Assembly (NCBI GenBank): GCA_907163345.1
Contig: CAJQUN010001257.1
Location: 1-64,000, forward strand
DNA length: 64,000 bases
DNA from: Haberlea rhodopensis
Taxonomy: Eukaryota; Streptophyta; Magnoliopsida; Lamiales; Gesneriaceae
Reading direction: 5' to 3'
Positions 47,002 to 58,480 of this stretch are shown here, piece after piece; the first letter of the stretch is position 1; every line of letters begins with the position of its first letter. The notes below the pieces were generated by a model, which ran no database searches, was not told the origin of the DNA, and saw nothing but the letters and a program-made list of their open reading frames with translations. The position numbers and the translations under genes were made by a program.

Positions 47002-49501
47002 TGTAAGGACCCCCGTGCCCTTAACCCGTGATTAGTGTATTAACCCATGCAATTAGTGCATACAATCATATTACCATAGGGGAAAAGCCATATGCAAGTG
47101 GGACGCCATATGACCCAGAAAATTTCTTGCACTTGATCCACATAATATTCAAATCCCCCCAACCAAGATCACTTACATAGCATGCACCCTTATAATACAC
47201 TAGCATGCTCTCAATTCATTTAGCAATTTCACATTTAATTGCATGCAGACAATAAATGAAAGAGAGGAAACTATTGCCCATTTATACATCCCATATACAT
47301 GTAAAATGTACTCACATGAGAGCACCCAATGAATGAGCGTGTATCTAATGTATAAGGATAGTCTACCAGACACCATGACTGATACTTCATTCCTTGAAGC
47401 ACCTCCCAAGCACAGTTCGATCTCAACACTGGATCTATGTACTTATTCAATCAGCTCTGGTACCTCAATCCTGAAAGTACTTCAAATCAACAGCCCGAGC
47501 TCAACTCCAAAGCTGCTGCTACACCTGTACCACCTGCCCCAACAGAGACAGCCCCCACATGGGGTGAGCATACCAATGTCCCAAATCCCATAATCACAAT
47601 AATGCAATTCATAATTTACAATATGTAAATGCTATGAAATATAAGAGATACTCCCTGGATGGCATCATCCTCATCCGGGATCCCCTGTACTGTCCCTGTT
47701 CTCAAAATAACTGAAACCATCAAATTCTCAAATGCCAGTTAATCATTACATTGATTAACGAATTCACTTGCCACATACCGTCATTATAACAATAACATCA
47801 AATCATTAAACAATGATCACAATATCCCATATATCTCTTTTATGGTTCCATAGTTCTATTTAATTGCTCGCTCTACAATAGCGGCATTTCCGTATCACGC
47901 ATGCTCAACAGCAGTGGCGTCATAACCGATGTTCGCTCAAAGGCGACTATCTCCAATCATTGCTCGCTCAAAAGCGGCACCATGCAATTCACAATGTATA
48001 TACATCCATTTGTAGCAATCACCATTAAACATGTATTTCAACATCCGTTAATATCCGTTTATTGCTAAAACCATATATCAGGCACTTCCATACACATTTA
48101 TTGCAATACAGTGTGTCATGCACTCAATAATTGCATTTAAAATAAGGGGCTATGCTCGTACGTTATACGTACCTTATATTTTCCGTAGTTCGAGTCCGAC
48201 TTCGTCCGAGTCCCACGATCCGATGAATTATGTGCTAACACACAAATAATTCACAATCAAACACAAGCATGTAACCACGTGTCCAAGCACGTTCAAGACT
48301 CCCAGTTATATCGTCAATCCATGACGATTACCAAAATAAAAGCCCCCCGGGGTAAGCATGCATAATACCCAAAATATTCCATTTTATATGTTTAATAGAT
48401 AGCCAAAAACACAACCAAAAATTCTGTTTAATTAAACTTTGGCCTCAACCAATCCATTTTAAAAGTATAGCATTCCCATTGGAATGTAGACATTGCCCCG
48501 GAAACGGCCCCTTTAAACCTCGGTTCCAAAATCCCTTCATTTTCCAAAATTTTGAAAAAAAAACAAAGGGGACAGGGCTGCGATCGATCGGCGCTAAGCC
48601 GCGATCCATCGCCATACCCTACTGCCCGCAAACAAACAAGCCGCGATCGATCGCCACATCTCGCGATCGATCGCCAAGGCCCTCGCGATCGATCGCCCAC
48701 TTTTCGCGATCGATCGCCGCTAATGCTCATCGCCTTCCCAAAACAGAAACATGTCGCGATCGATCGCGACCTGCGGGATTCCGAAAATTTCGAGCTTCAA
48801 TGGTGTTTTTCACACCCAAACTCCAAACCAACACCCCATACAACCTCAACACCTCAAATACAACATTTAAAACCCATAAAAACTTCAAAACTCAACTTTG
48901 GATTTTCCAACCAAAAATCCCAAATTTCAAAACCCACCAAAATCTCAACCAAAAACCACCACACTACTATCAAATCGAAGACAATGGTGAGGGGAATATT
49001 AATACCTGATTATCTTCGAGAAATCCAGCTCCCGAGCCAAGCTACCAACGATTTCCTTCCCAAGAGCCAAAGAGGGGAAAGGGGGAGGAGGGTTTGAGCG
49101 ATGAGAGAGGGAAGAGAGAGAGGGATTCCGTGCCAAATGACGAAAATCTCGAGTCCAACTGGTATATATAGCAAAATGTTCCAAGATACCAATACCTCCA
49201 CAAATATATCATGATTCATTAAAAATCATCGGTTTTCAAAGACTCTCTCTTCAACATCAAATACCCATACTGGCCCCCAACATAAAGCGCCCCGGACACC
49301 AAGTCCCACTAAAAACCCAACTCATAGGTTTTCCACCAAAATGAGAATACAATCTCAACATTTGGATCCAACGATCCCAAATGCCCGATTTAACAACCTT
49401 GGGAGACGCAAAACCGCAATTAATTCCTGATTGCCACAATTAAAATTCATCAAGGGTTATTACCACACAGGGATTAACGCCATTAATCTCCGGACATCAC
49501 A
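47002..49501 (-). repeat. LARD 5' LTR
   Basis: This 2,500-bp LTR is adjacent to the primer site. Its palindrome array has seven copies (48580 to 48767) because one 21-nt repeat period was lost; copy 2 has a central C (GATCCATC). Confidence 0.92.
48580..48767 (-). repeat. CGATCGATCG array (LTR 2, one arm lost)
   Basis: Copies start at 48580, 48601, 48643, 48663, 48685, 48706 and 48756. Spacing equals that of LTR 1 up to copy 7; the eighth is deleted so the last hairpin lost one arm. Copy 6 is a perfect GCGATCGATCGC where LTR 1 has GTGATCGATCGC. Confidence 0.9.
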
Positions 49502-49506
49502 AAATC

Positions 49507-49778
49507 CACGTCAAAAAAAGTTTATTCACATAAAGCTATTTTGATCATTTATTCTGAGATATACTTAGGTGAATTGAAGTTTTTGGTTCTATATTGATTG
49601 AAGACTTAGACTTGCACTTTGCCCTTTTATTTAATTAAGTTTCGTAAAGCATTAAAAAATTATTAGATGATTTTAAAATCTGTATGACTGTATATGTTAG
49701 AGATAATATATTATACTCTCATACGACTATCTTGGGTGGCAGGCAGCTTTGGAAGTCAGAATCTTCGAGGCATCTTCC
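49507..49778. other. AT-rich spacer
   Basis: Non-coding DNA between the LARD target duplication and the hAT-type MITE. Nothing was recognised. Confidence 0.5.
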
Positions 49779-49786
49779 TCTACGTC

Positions 49787-49993
49787 TAGGGGCGAAGCCA
49801 GGATAAATTTGTACCTGGGGCTGGTCGAGCTAGACGTATTATTAACGGACTATATCGATTCAAAGGGTGGGGCTAAAACATAAATTTTTCAAAATTTACA
49901 CTAATTTTTTTCCCTAGCAAATGTAATTTTTTTTTTTAAAAAAAATGTGAGTGGGGCTATAGCCCCACCCACCTACCTACACCTCCGCCCCTG
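49787..49993. mobile_element. hAT-type MITE
   Basis: This 207-bp element has terminal inverted repeats: the left end is TAGGGGCGAAGCCAGGA and the right end closes ACCTCCGCCCCTG. A perfect 8-bp target duplication TCTACGTC lies at 49779-49786 and 49994-50001. There is a poly-T/poly-A centre and no ORF. Confidence 0.9.
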
Positions 49994-50001
49994 TCTACGT
50001 C

Positions 50002-51040
50002 CTAGTTATTTTTTGCCTTCATTATTTCAGTGCTCGTCACTCAGCGCAGGCGTGGTACAAATCTTCTGTTGCATTGCCTGTAACAATTCCTGTTACACAT
50101 CATCCACTATTGTGTTACAAATTGTCACAACTTACTCCAATTCAACAAAATTTAAAAAAAAAAAAACTATCCGCCAACTCAAATATAATCAATTGCCTAT
50201 TTTATATTAATAAAATAGAAATTTAACAATTTAATTATAAATAAGTTTAGAAATTAGAAGTGATAAAAAATAATGATGAAATAAGACGTGACAATAAAAT
50301 TCCAATTAATATGATTGAAATAGTTTAAAGCTCTATAATTATTAAACTACACATACGATTCGAACTTAGCTTTTGTTTATTATATATAATTTTTATATTT
50401 ATAGCATCAATAACACTTTTTAATTTTTATATTATAAACAATAAAGTAGGTATTTAATGATTTAATGTGAATAAGTTTAGTAAGAAATAATACAAAATAT
50501 TGTATCGAAATGATAATCAAAGTCAAAATACAAAAATATGAAAGATAAGTAAAGAATTTAAATACAATAAATCTAGCTATCAAATTTGTTTTTCTCAATA
50601 AGAAAGATATAATATCATTACTATAAAAAAATATCATTCATTGGTGAAAGTATCTTGGTTGTTTACATCTCATTGCTCGAATTTGGTTTATGCAGCATTC
50701 ATACCGAATTGTCAAAAATTTGTTGTTGCATGGTGTATGTTAAATGACATGAATATATAACTTTTGAAATTTAGTAATTAAAAAACACACACATACACAT
50801 ATATGTATAACAATAAAAGAGACAATACTAACTGTTGGCCCATAAATTTGTTATTAAAAATATTCTGGTTTGTGTATAAAAGACAAGTGAGAAATGAAAA
50901 TGGATTATCGCGAAGAACGTCGAGACAAGATTTGTAATCTCCGTCCTTAAGACAATATTATCCCGCCTTGATGCTAACTGTTTCAATTACAATTTATCTC
51001 CCAAGATACAACGACTATGACTTGTGATAGGAGCACTTCA
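50002..51040. other. AT-rich non-coding stretch
   Basis: This is strongly A/T-rich DNA with no coding signal, no clear repeat ends and no RNA gene. It could hold decayed transposon pieces that cannot be recognised by eye. Confidence 0.5.
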
Positions 51041-51054
51041 AATCACAAATCCAC

Positions 51055-51480
51055 AAACCACCAATGTTTCAAAGCACTCAAATTACAACGACTATGTTAG
51101 ATCTCTGTTTATGTGGTTTGACTTTGTTAGATTAGCCGTGGATTGTGGTCTCGGAAGTCCGTTGATGTACTTTTCTTGTTTAATCTAATATATTATTTTT
51201 TTATGCTCAAAAGAAAAAGAAAAAGAAAAACAGTTTTAAAGTAGTAAGACCGATTTCATAGATTACTACTGTTGCACTTTTCCCCTTTTTTCGTCTGACT
51301 TTGAAAGAAGTGATTCATTCTTAAAAAAGAAAAAAAAAAGGATCAAACGTTATTTTACATGCAACAGCTGACAGCTTGGCCCGGAATGCTTCTGCCCCAT
51401 AATTCATAAAGTCACGTACAATTCATAAAGTCACGTACAATTAGGATAGCACGATCAGGATAGCATAATTCATAAATGCT
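51055..51480. repeat. Duplicated block A with transporter intron/exon fragment
   Basis: Positions 51055-51240 match 61590-61770 (shared TTAGATCTCTGTTTATGTGG and GTGGTCTCGGAAGTCCGTTG). From about 51232 it resembles the end of transporter intron 4 (GTTTT.AAGTAGTA, then ...TTGTTGCAC.TTTCC). It then matches the start of transporter exon 5: CAACAGCTGACAGCTTGG..CGGAATGCTTCTG against CAACAGCTAAAAGCTTGAACGG.. at 34958. It is a gene fragment only, not coding. CATAAAGTCACGTACAATT is repeated in tandem just after it. Confidence 0.7.
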
Positions 51481-51589
51481 CGGAAAGATTCTGTCCAAAC
51501 AATCGTAGAATAAACTTTTTTCTATAAGTTAAATCTACCAAAATTCTTTTCGTCAAAAGCTATTATGCACAAACACTCTTAAAAAACAC

Positions 51590-52275
51590 TCGGTGCTATG
51601 TCGGATACCGATACTTCTCAGACATTCATCTGACACGTGTCGGATACGCCACGTGGCGTGTCCTTTATTTTATTAATAAAATAAAATCGGACACCCGTAT
51701 CGGATACTCCTCTTACAAACAGACACACATGTCGGACATGGATGATGGGCTTGTCCGAGCCGTGTCCAACGCCGAAAGGACACTTTTGGGTGATAATTGT
51801 GCAATTTAAAAAGTTGTTGGATAAAATAAAATTTAGACGTATTACTTAAACTATATTTAGTTGAAGTAATATACATTTGTTGTTAGTATGAGTGATATTA
51901 TGATGATTTCAGTGACATACATTTATATATATTATTTTTGAATTTTGTAAGAATATTTTTGGTGTTATATTTTATTTGGACGTGCTTGTTAAATTAATTA
52001 TTAATTAAAGTTATATGTTTTTGATGTTAATATGAGTGATATTATGATGATTCTAGTGACATGCATTTATTTATATATTCCTTGAATTTGGTAAAAATAT
52101 TTTTATTAATTTTACATTGGTTTTAGAATTTAAAAAATGTGAAATTCTAATATTTGTAATATATATATATATATATCCCAACTGTGTCGTATCCTGAAAT
52201 TTTTGAAAATTCGTGTTGCCGTGTCCGTATCGTGTCGTGTCAGTATCGCTGTGTCAGTGTCCGTGCATCATAGGT
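51590..52275. repeat. Possible old transposon with GTGTCGGATAC motifs
   Basis: Both edges are dense in GTCGGATAC, GTGTCGG and CCGTGTCC motifs, seen near 51600-51780 and 52185-52265, partly as inverted copies. The AT-rich core contains an internal tandem duplication: TATGAGTGATATTATGATGA at about 51887 and again at about 52030. No target duplication was identified. Confidence 0.35.
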
Positions 52276-52519
52276 CAAAAGTAACACTTTTTCTATCTAA
52301 AATAACAAAAATAAGTAACTACTGAAAAATGATAAAAATATTTGAGTAAGACTATACCAATTCGATTGAGTTTTTTTTTTCAATTAATTATATCATATAA
52401 AATATAATTAGATTATTTTCAAACAATTGACAAATTCGAGCATAATATAACTTTTAATCAAAATTGAACATAATTACCCTAAATTTTTAATTTAATAAAA
52501 TTATATATGCATTGAAACA

Positions 52520-52885
52520 ATATTTTCTTAATTATACTCATGATTAGTAAAGTAATGATGAAAATTTAATTTTCCAAAAGTTATATTACAAAATGTTATG
52601 AATATCTTTTGTTCTATATAAAGAAATCAAAATAGTGCTTAACTTCAATTTACAAAAAATTAAGTAGCTGAGATTATATAAGTTAATTCTTATAAGTATA
52701 CTCAAAACTTTTAAAATTTGAGATTAATCTATGGCTTGAAATGGTTTCAGTATATTATTATTTTTATAAATGATAAATTGATCATTGTAAAATTTTGCTT
52801 TCAGATCCCACTTCTGGAGCTGAAATCGAGAGAAAGGGCAAGCTCGCACGTCACTAATGAGTCATCAATCTGAAGTCAATTCAAC
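52520..52885. repeat. Duplicated block B
   Basis: This is the paralogue of 39755-40140, including the closing GAAATCGAGAGAAAGGGCAAGCTCGCAC. It ends at the sequence into which the 183-bp mini LTR has inserted. Confidence 0.65.
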
Positions 52886-52919
52886 GGTATCCCAATTTTG
52901 AAAATACCAACAATATTAT

Positions 52920-53102
52920 TGTCACACCCTGGACCCAGGCTCGCGCAAGCGCGACTGCACAATGGGCTCCTATAGCAACTACTTCGTATCCGTCATCGCT
53001 CTACGAAAATGGTTAACCCAAGTTGCTATAATAGTCAATTGTAAGCCTTTATAAACCACTTTAAATTTTCATCCACAACCAATGTGGAACAAGGGTATTA
53101 CA
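52920..53102 (-). mobile_element. 183-bp mini solo LTR (TRIM-like)
   Basis: It is bounded TGTCACACC...TATTACA, with a 5-bp target duplication ATTAT at 52915-52919 and 53103-53107. The paralogous sequence at about 63225-63245 reads straight through (CAATATTATAGACCTA), an empty site that confirms both ends. It is the same family as 38389-38571. Confidence 0.85.
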
Positions 53103-53107
53103 ATTAT

Positions 53108-54336
53108 AGACCTATCTCAATCTCAATCTCGATCTCAAATTTAAATGGTAGTGAGAGCGACTGTTTTTGCAAAGGCCACGGATATTGCCAAAGCACATTA
53201 TATTAACCAAATTCCAATTTTATCCCTCAAATCACCAGCCTTCTTGTTGGTTTCTATGGGGCCAACGGGAGCTCACATTTTAATGTACTTCTCCTTACTC
53301 GTAATAATAATTTCCATCACGATTTACCTAATAATTTCTTAGAATATATATATATATATACACTAATGTGGTGTTTAGTTATCACATTATGATTAATTAA
53401 ACATCACATTAGGATCGGGTCATCACATTATGGTATCAGAGCTCCTTGAGAGTGAGCTCATGTTTATGTTTTATGTTTTGAGTCCCAGTAATTGTTAGTG
53501 TACTTTTTACATTTTAAATTACCGATATATGCCCCGAGTATCTGTATTTTAAGTATTCTATTACTGGTTGGTTATATACTTGTTTATGTGATGAGTAACA
53601 TGTTGAATTGGGAAACTTAAATTTCATATTTTCAATATCATTATTTATGTATCACATAAAAGCAAAAAAGTTTTAGGGTCATTTGACATATTTATATACT
53701 ATTTAAAAAATATACATTAGTAATATACTATTTTAATAATTTATATAATATTTTTTATACTTATTATTTTAGTTATTGTATTTATAGATAATATTTGTTT
53801 AATAGTAATATTTATAATATATATATTATTAAATAATATTATTTATAATAATTATATACATAATAAAATCAGGCTCCTTAGAAAGCCTGATTTGGATCAC
53901 AAGAACTTAACTCGCCGTTGAATATGTTTTACTATGTAGGATCGAACACTTACCACTTTACCAATAAGTATAGTTAAAAGTAATGGCGCAACATCAATCT
54001 TTACAATCATACACAGGCACAAACGCCACGTGTTCAACTGATCACAAAACAGAGGCAATTGTTGAACCCCAAAACACCACCTCTAAAAAAAAAATTATTA
54101 GTTTAAAAAAATTGCACTTTGACTCCCAAAAATTACATTTACCCCCCAGAAATTATATTTTGACCTCTTAAAGAAAAATTTACCCACCATTTTTTATGTT
54201 ATCATTTCAACTCCCTCAATTTTTAGGCTAGATTCGATGAAACCAGATAAATATATGTAAAAATAATTTAATAATAAAAAGATCAGAAGACGACTCACGA
54301 ACTTTCGAAAAGTTGGGTAAAAAAATCAAATTCAAC
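53108..54336. other. AT-rich spacer with an isolated primer-site motif
   Basis: A TGGTATCAGAGC motif at 53431-53442 follows ATCACATTA and may mark the end of an unrecognised old LTR. Otherwise A/T-rich with no gene. The sequence AGCGACTGTTTTTGCAAAGG near 53154 also occurs near 63339. Confidence 0.45.
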
Positions 54337-54499
54337 TGATACCCCTAGCCTTGGAGGCCCAATAGGTTTAGGTACCCGAACTTTATTTGGGCCCCGGTCA
54401 GTTTGGGACCCTTTTTCAGACCAATATGTGGACCCATTTTCAAGCCCGCCGCCCGATCCGAGTTGATACCGGGCACCGCGACCTCTGGCCAGCCCCCGA

Positions 54500-54722
54500 G
54501 CTGAGGCGAGGTTTCTTCAATAGGTCGGGACGGGCAGTCATTGCCAAGATAGCCGGGCTGAGGCGAGGCTTCCTCAATAGGTCGGGACGGGCAGTCATTG
54601 CCAAGATAGCCGGGCTGAGGCGAGGCTTCCTCAGTAGGTCAGGACGGGCAGTCATGCCAAGATAGTCGGGCTGAGGCGAGGCTTCCTCAATAGGTCAGGA
54701 CGGGCAGTCATTGGACAGGACA
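54500..54722. repeat. 59-bp minisatellite in LTR
   Basis: Four units of about 59 bp start CTGAGGCGAGGCTTCCTCAA and contain GGACGGGCAGTCATTGCCAA. The third unit lacks one T. The other LTR has three units at about 57105-57268. Confidence 0.85.
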
Positions 54723-55089
54723 GCCGAGCTGAGGCCACCTATGGTGGTCCCGTATACCGGGACTAGGGTTGCAGGAATCGGACACCTATTAAAGCAAAGG
54801 CTAGGACTACTAACCAATCAAAGGAGGGTCAAGCACTGTGAGTACGAAAAGCATATTCCCGGATGCAGAGAATCGCAAAAGCAGAAGCGTCGTACGAGGT
54901 AGGTAACAGATGTAGGTGGTCCCCAGTCTGTGGTTCTCCCCCCAGTTTCGGACATTGTCTCCAAAATCCCCGGCAAGGCGGAACCATTGGCATCCCCCCC
55001 CCCCTATAAAAAGGAGAATGGTTGGCAAGAAGAGGCCTCCTGGCCTTCCTCTGAAAAAAAAAACCAGTATTGATCATCGGAGATTCTAA

Positions 55090-56585
55090 GCTTACTGATA
55101 GGGCCCGAGATACGCCTTCCTCTGCTAGGGGTTTCCACCTCAGCTCTGATAGGACTTGCTAATCGGCGGAGGAGGTCAGACACTCAACAATTCGGGCAGA
55201 GAGGCCTGATGGGGCAGAGTTGATCAGGCTGACCTCTCGAGTATAACCCACTGGTACCCCAGGTGAACCCGGGTCGGTGGGAGCGGCGGATAGATGACTC
55301 GGGGGGGAAGCGGGTGGGGTGTCGATCTCATGAATAATCGGGGAAGTAGCCACCTCCTCCCGAGTCGAGACCCCAGCTACACCCTTGCCCCTTTTCCTTT
55401 TTCTCAGGCCGGTCTCCTCCCTAACCTCTTCGGCGCGAGGGGGCTGGCCATTGGGGACGGTGGGTTTGGAGGGACAATGGGGGCGCTAGGGGGTTGGCTC
55501 GAAGGGCCTGCACCAGCCGTCCCTCTTCCCGTTTTCTTCTGAGACGCCATGGCAGATAGCAGCTGCTGAAGAGACATGTTATCTGCAAGAGAAAGGATTC
55601 AGCTCAGACATGAAAGAATAAATGTTATAAACGGGGGCCAGATAGGAAGAACGTACCACCAGGGACGCCTGGATAGGAGCTCAGCCTGAAACGCCTGAGT
55701 ACGTCCTCCCTGATCAGGGCAGCTGAATCGAAACGCCGAGTTCCAATGGTTGAGATAACCGTTTGGAAGAACACGTCCTCTTTATATTTTTTGGGCAAAG
55801 ATCGGGGGGGGTAGGTAGGGTATCACGCCAAGCCATGGGGCAAGCCCAGCGTCGAGGTGGTTTGACAAAAAATAGCTTTGTTTCCATCCCTTGTCGGAGC
55901 TCGGGATGTTATTTAAAAATTTATAAAAGGTCCGGGCACCGAAGTAAAACACCCCGGGAGACTGGGTTTTCTTAACCTGGAAAAAATAATTGAGAAGGGT
56001 AGGGGAGAAGGCAGATCCAAGGATCGAAAGAGGGCAGTGACATAGACTAGGCTCTGGTAGGAGTTGGGGATAAGCTGGCTCAGAGAAACATAATGAAAGT
56101 GGGAGAACTCCTGGTAAGAAAGGGGGATAGGAAAGCGGAGTCCGCTCTTAAGCTGCTCAAAGAAGAAGGGAAAGTACCCGGGCGGGGGGAGGTGCGACGC
56201 TCACCAGCCCTAGGGACCCGGACGTCGTGGTCCGACGGGATAAACCACGTACGGAGGAGGTGCTCGGCATCAGGGGAAATACCCGAGTCGAGAATCTCGT
56301 ACCAAGGAAGGCTGGGTGCTCGGCATCAGGGGAAATACCCGAGTCGAGAATCTCGTACCAAGGAAGTCCAGCCTGGGCCAGGCTCCTCGGGTCGAAAACC
56401 TCGAAGGTGGGAAGAGATGGATCAAATATTCGGGGAGGGACCTGTCGGAGGGGTGCCACCTCGGGAATGTTTCCCTCGGCGGCATCCGACCTCCGACCCG
56501 ATGGGCTGGGTTGCTCGGACATCTCGGCATCTTCGTCCCCCCCGCGAAAGAGAGCACCAGAAGTAGAAGAGGTGGAGTCCGACAT
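55090..56585 (-). pseudogene. Antisense ORF of gypsy element, disrupted
   Basis: A minus-strand CTATAAATAG box at 56683-56692 is followed by a leader and an ATG at 56585 opening MSDSTSSTSGALFRGG. The frame runs through SEQPSPSGRR and SGISPDAEH before a 56-bp tandem duplication (units start at 56261 and 56317, 56 not being a multiple of 3) breaks it. Further scraps continue to about 55160, including a basic MASQKKTGRG segment near 55550 and a Pro/Ser-rich C-terminal part. The arrangement resembles the plant 'putative gypsy-type transposon' (Transposase_28) family, whose function is unknown. It is not functional as it stands. Confidence 0.6.
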
Positions 56586-57746
56586 TAAGAACAGAAAAGA
56601 AAGGCAGAACTGACTTATAAAATTTAGGAGAGACGACTGATCCGACCTGTAGCCCAAATGAATGAAAGTGACTCGAGAGCCTCTATTTATAGAGAATATG
56701 GCGAGTGGGCAGAGAAAGCCAGGCCCAAACCAATGGCGCAGATTAAAGGATCTGAACGGTCGGAGCATCAGATGAGGGCACGTGGCCTGACAGCCCCTAG
56801 GGTTTGGTACAAGACAGCTATGACCCCGGGACCAGGAGCTGTCCAATCAGAGGACCAAGATGTCAGGAGTAAATAAAGTTCGCCATAAACACATTAGTCG
56901 AGGCAGCGCTACTCTAGCTCGACTTAGGGGGGATACTGATGATACCCCTAGCCTTGGAGGCCCAATAGGTTTAGGTACCCGAACTTTATTTGGGCCCCGG
57001 TCAGTTTGGGACCCTTTTTCAGCCCAATAGGTGGACCCATTTTCAAGCCCGCCGCCCGATCCGAGTTGATACCGGGCACCGCGACCTCTGGCCAGCCCCC
57101 GAGCTGAGGCGAGGTTTCCTCAATAGGTCGGGACGGGCAGTCATTGCCAAGATAGCCGGGCTGAGGCGAGGCTTCCTCAATAGGTCAGGACGGGCAGTCA
57201 TTGCCAAGATAGCCGGGCTGAGGCGAGGCTTCCTCAATAGGTCAGGACGGGCAGTCATTGGACAGGACAGCCGAGCTGAGGCCACCTATGGTGGTCCCGT
57301 ATACCGGGATTAGGGTTGCAGGAATCGGACACCTATTAAAGCAAAGGCTAGGCCTACTAACCAATCAAAGGAGGGTCAAGCACTGTGGGTACGAAAAGCA
57401 TATTCCCGGATGCAGAGAATCGCAAAAGCAGAAGCGTCGTACGAGGTAGTAACAGATGTAGGTGGTCCCCAGTCTGTGGTTCTCCCCCAGTTTCAGACAT
57501 TGTCTCCAAAATCCCAGACAAGGCGGAACCATTGGCATCCCCCCCCTATAAAAACGAGAATGGTTGGCAAGAAGAGGCCTCCTGGCCTTCCTCTGAAAAA
57601 AAAAACCAGTATTGATCATCGGAGATTCTGAACGAGAAAAGGATCTTCCCGGACTCCGTCCTAACCTGTGATTTCACGAAACAGCTCATCTCCTCCCCTA
57701 TAAATTCATTTGTTATCTAAGCGAACCAAAAAGAGAGATAACACCA

Positions 57747-58480
57747 ACAATAATCAAACTTGAATAGAATGTATCACAAACTACCTGTGCTATTTACTGA
57801 TTTTAATTATCATGGGACATTTGGAACATAATGGGTGGGAAGGAAGAAACATTTAAGAGGATTTAATTAGTAGACAGAACTATTATTACGACGCTGGTGA
57901 TTTTGTGCGGTAAACTTGGAATTTTGTAAATACTAAATATTGCTCTGGTATTATCAGTGGCCTTTTGCAAAGGCAGGGAGTGATTGTGATACGAAAAAAT
58001 ATATACTTAAATCACTGCTTGTGCAGAAGTATTTGTGAAAGCGATTGTTTGTGCAAAGGGAGGGAAAAACAACTCCTCCCTGCCTTTACGCCGTTTTCAA
58101 TGCAAAGGAATGAGAGAAGAGAATTTCAAGTAAGGAAAAAAAAATAGAAATACTTAATGTATACAAAAATAGTAAAAAATGTTATACAGCTCATGCTTTT
58201 ATTATAATATGAGGTGGAAATATGCTCTTCGTCTTGAAGACTAGGAATAATTCAACTTATGGCACCAATTCCTCTCCTACAAATAAACCACAATTCCTCT
58301 TCCTGTTTTCGGTCAGAATACTATTTAATATTCAAATAAGGGTAAATAATAGACACCCCAATGTTCACCTACTTTAACATTTCACCCCATAATCTTTCAC
58401 AACATGCACTTAATTTACGGTTGGTCTGATGTTAATATTTATTCATGTTATTTACATATGATTTGATTTATTCTTAATTT
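57747..58480. other. Spacer between two gypsy copies
   Basis: Non-coding. 57957-58125 is a repeated block whose paralogue is 63340-63690, sharing CGAAAAAATATATACTTAAA and TTGTGAAAGCGA.TGTTTGTG. The position 57972-57980 (GGCAGGGAG) is the empty site matching the second Mutator-like MITE insertion. Confidence 0.6.

Larger units (their letters stand above)
40516..49501 (-). mobile_element. LARD-type non-coding LTR retrotransposon
   Basis: The 8,986-bp element in minus orientation has LTRs of 2,520 bp (40516-43035) and 2,500 bp (47002-49501), both bounded TGTAAGGA...GACATCACA. A perfect 5-bp target duplication AAATC lies at 40511-40515 and 49502-49506. The primer site complement GCTCTGATACCA is at 46986-46997. 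The minus-strand polypurine tract GTGGGGGATA lies next to 43036. The 3.97-kb internal region encodes no gag or pol; only short chance ORFs occur. It must have been mobilised in trans, presumably by a gypsy-type relative (a short CKFRGRNFI-like scrap precedes the polypurine tract). The length difference between LTRs is explained by one 21-nt deletion and one inserted base. Confidence 0.93.
54337..57746 (+). mobile_element. Tat-like gypsy derivative: truncated LTR, antisense ORF, 3' LTR
   Basis: The left LTR (54337-55087) is cut short; the right LTR (56937-57746) is fuller. Both start TGAT..ACCCCTAGCC and contain a plus-strand TATAAAAA box (55005-55012 and 57547-57554). A polypurine tract TTAGGGGGGATAC directly precedes the right LTR. 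Between them only an antisense ORF region remains (56585 towards 55090); gag and pol are gone. Antisense ORFs next to the 3' LTR are known in Tat-type Ty3/gypsy elements (established knowledge). Assignment to that group is inference. Confidence 0.75.

Noticed and set aside
53431..53442. Complete retroelement starting from the primer-site motif
   Set aside because: No paired LTR or polypurine tract could be found around it, so only the motif is noted.
54387..54665. Repetitive Arg/Gly-rich ORFs on both strands
   Set aside because: They are translations of the 59-bp minisatellite inside the gypsy LTR and change with copy number between the LTRs.
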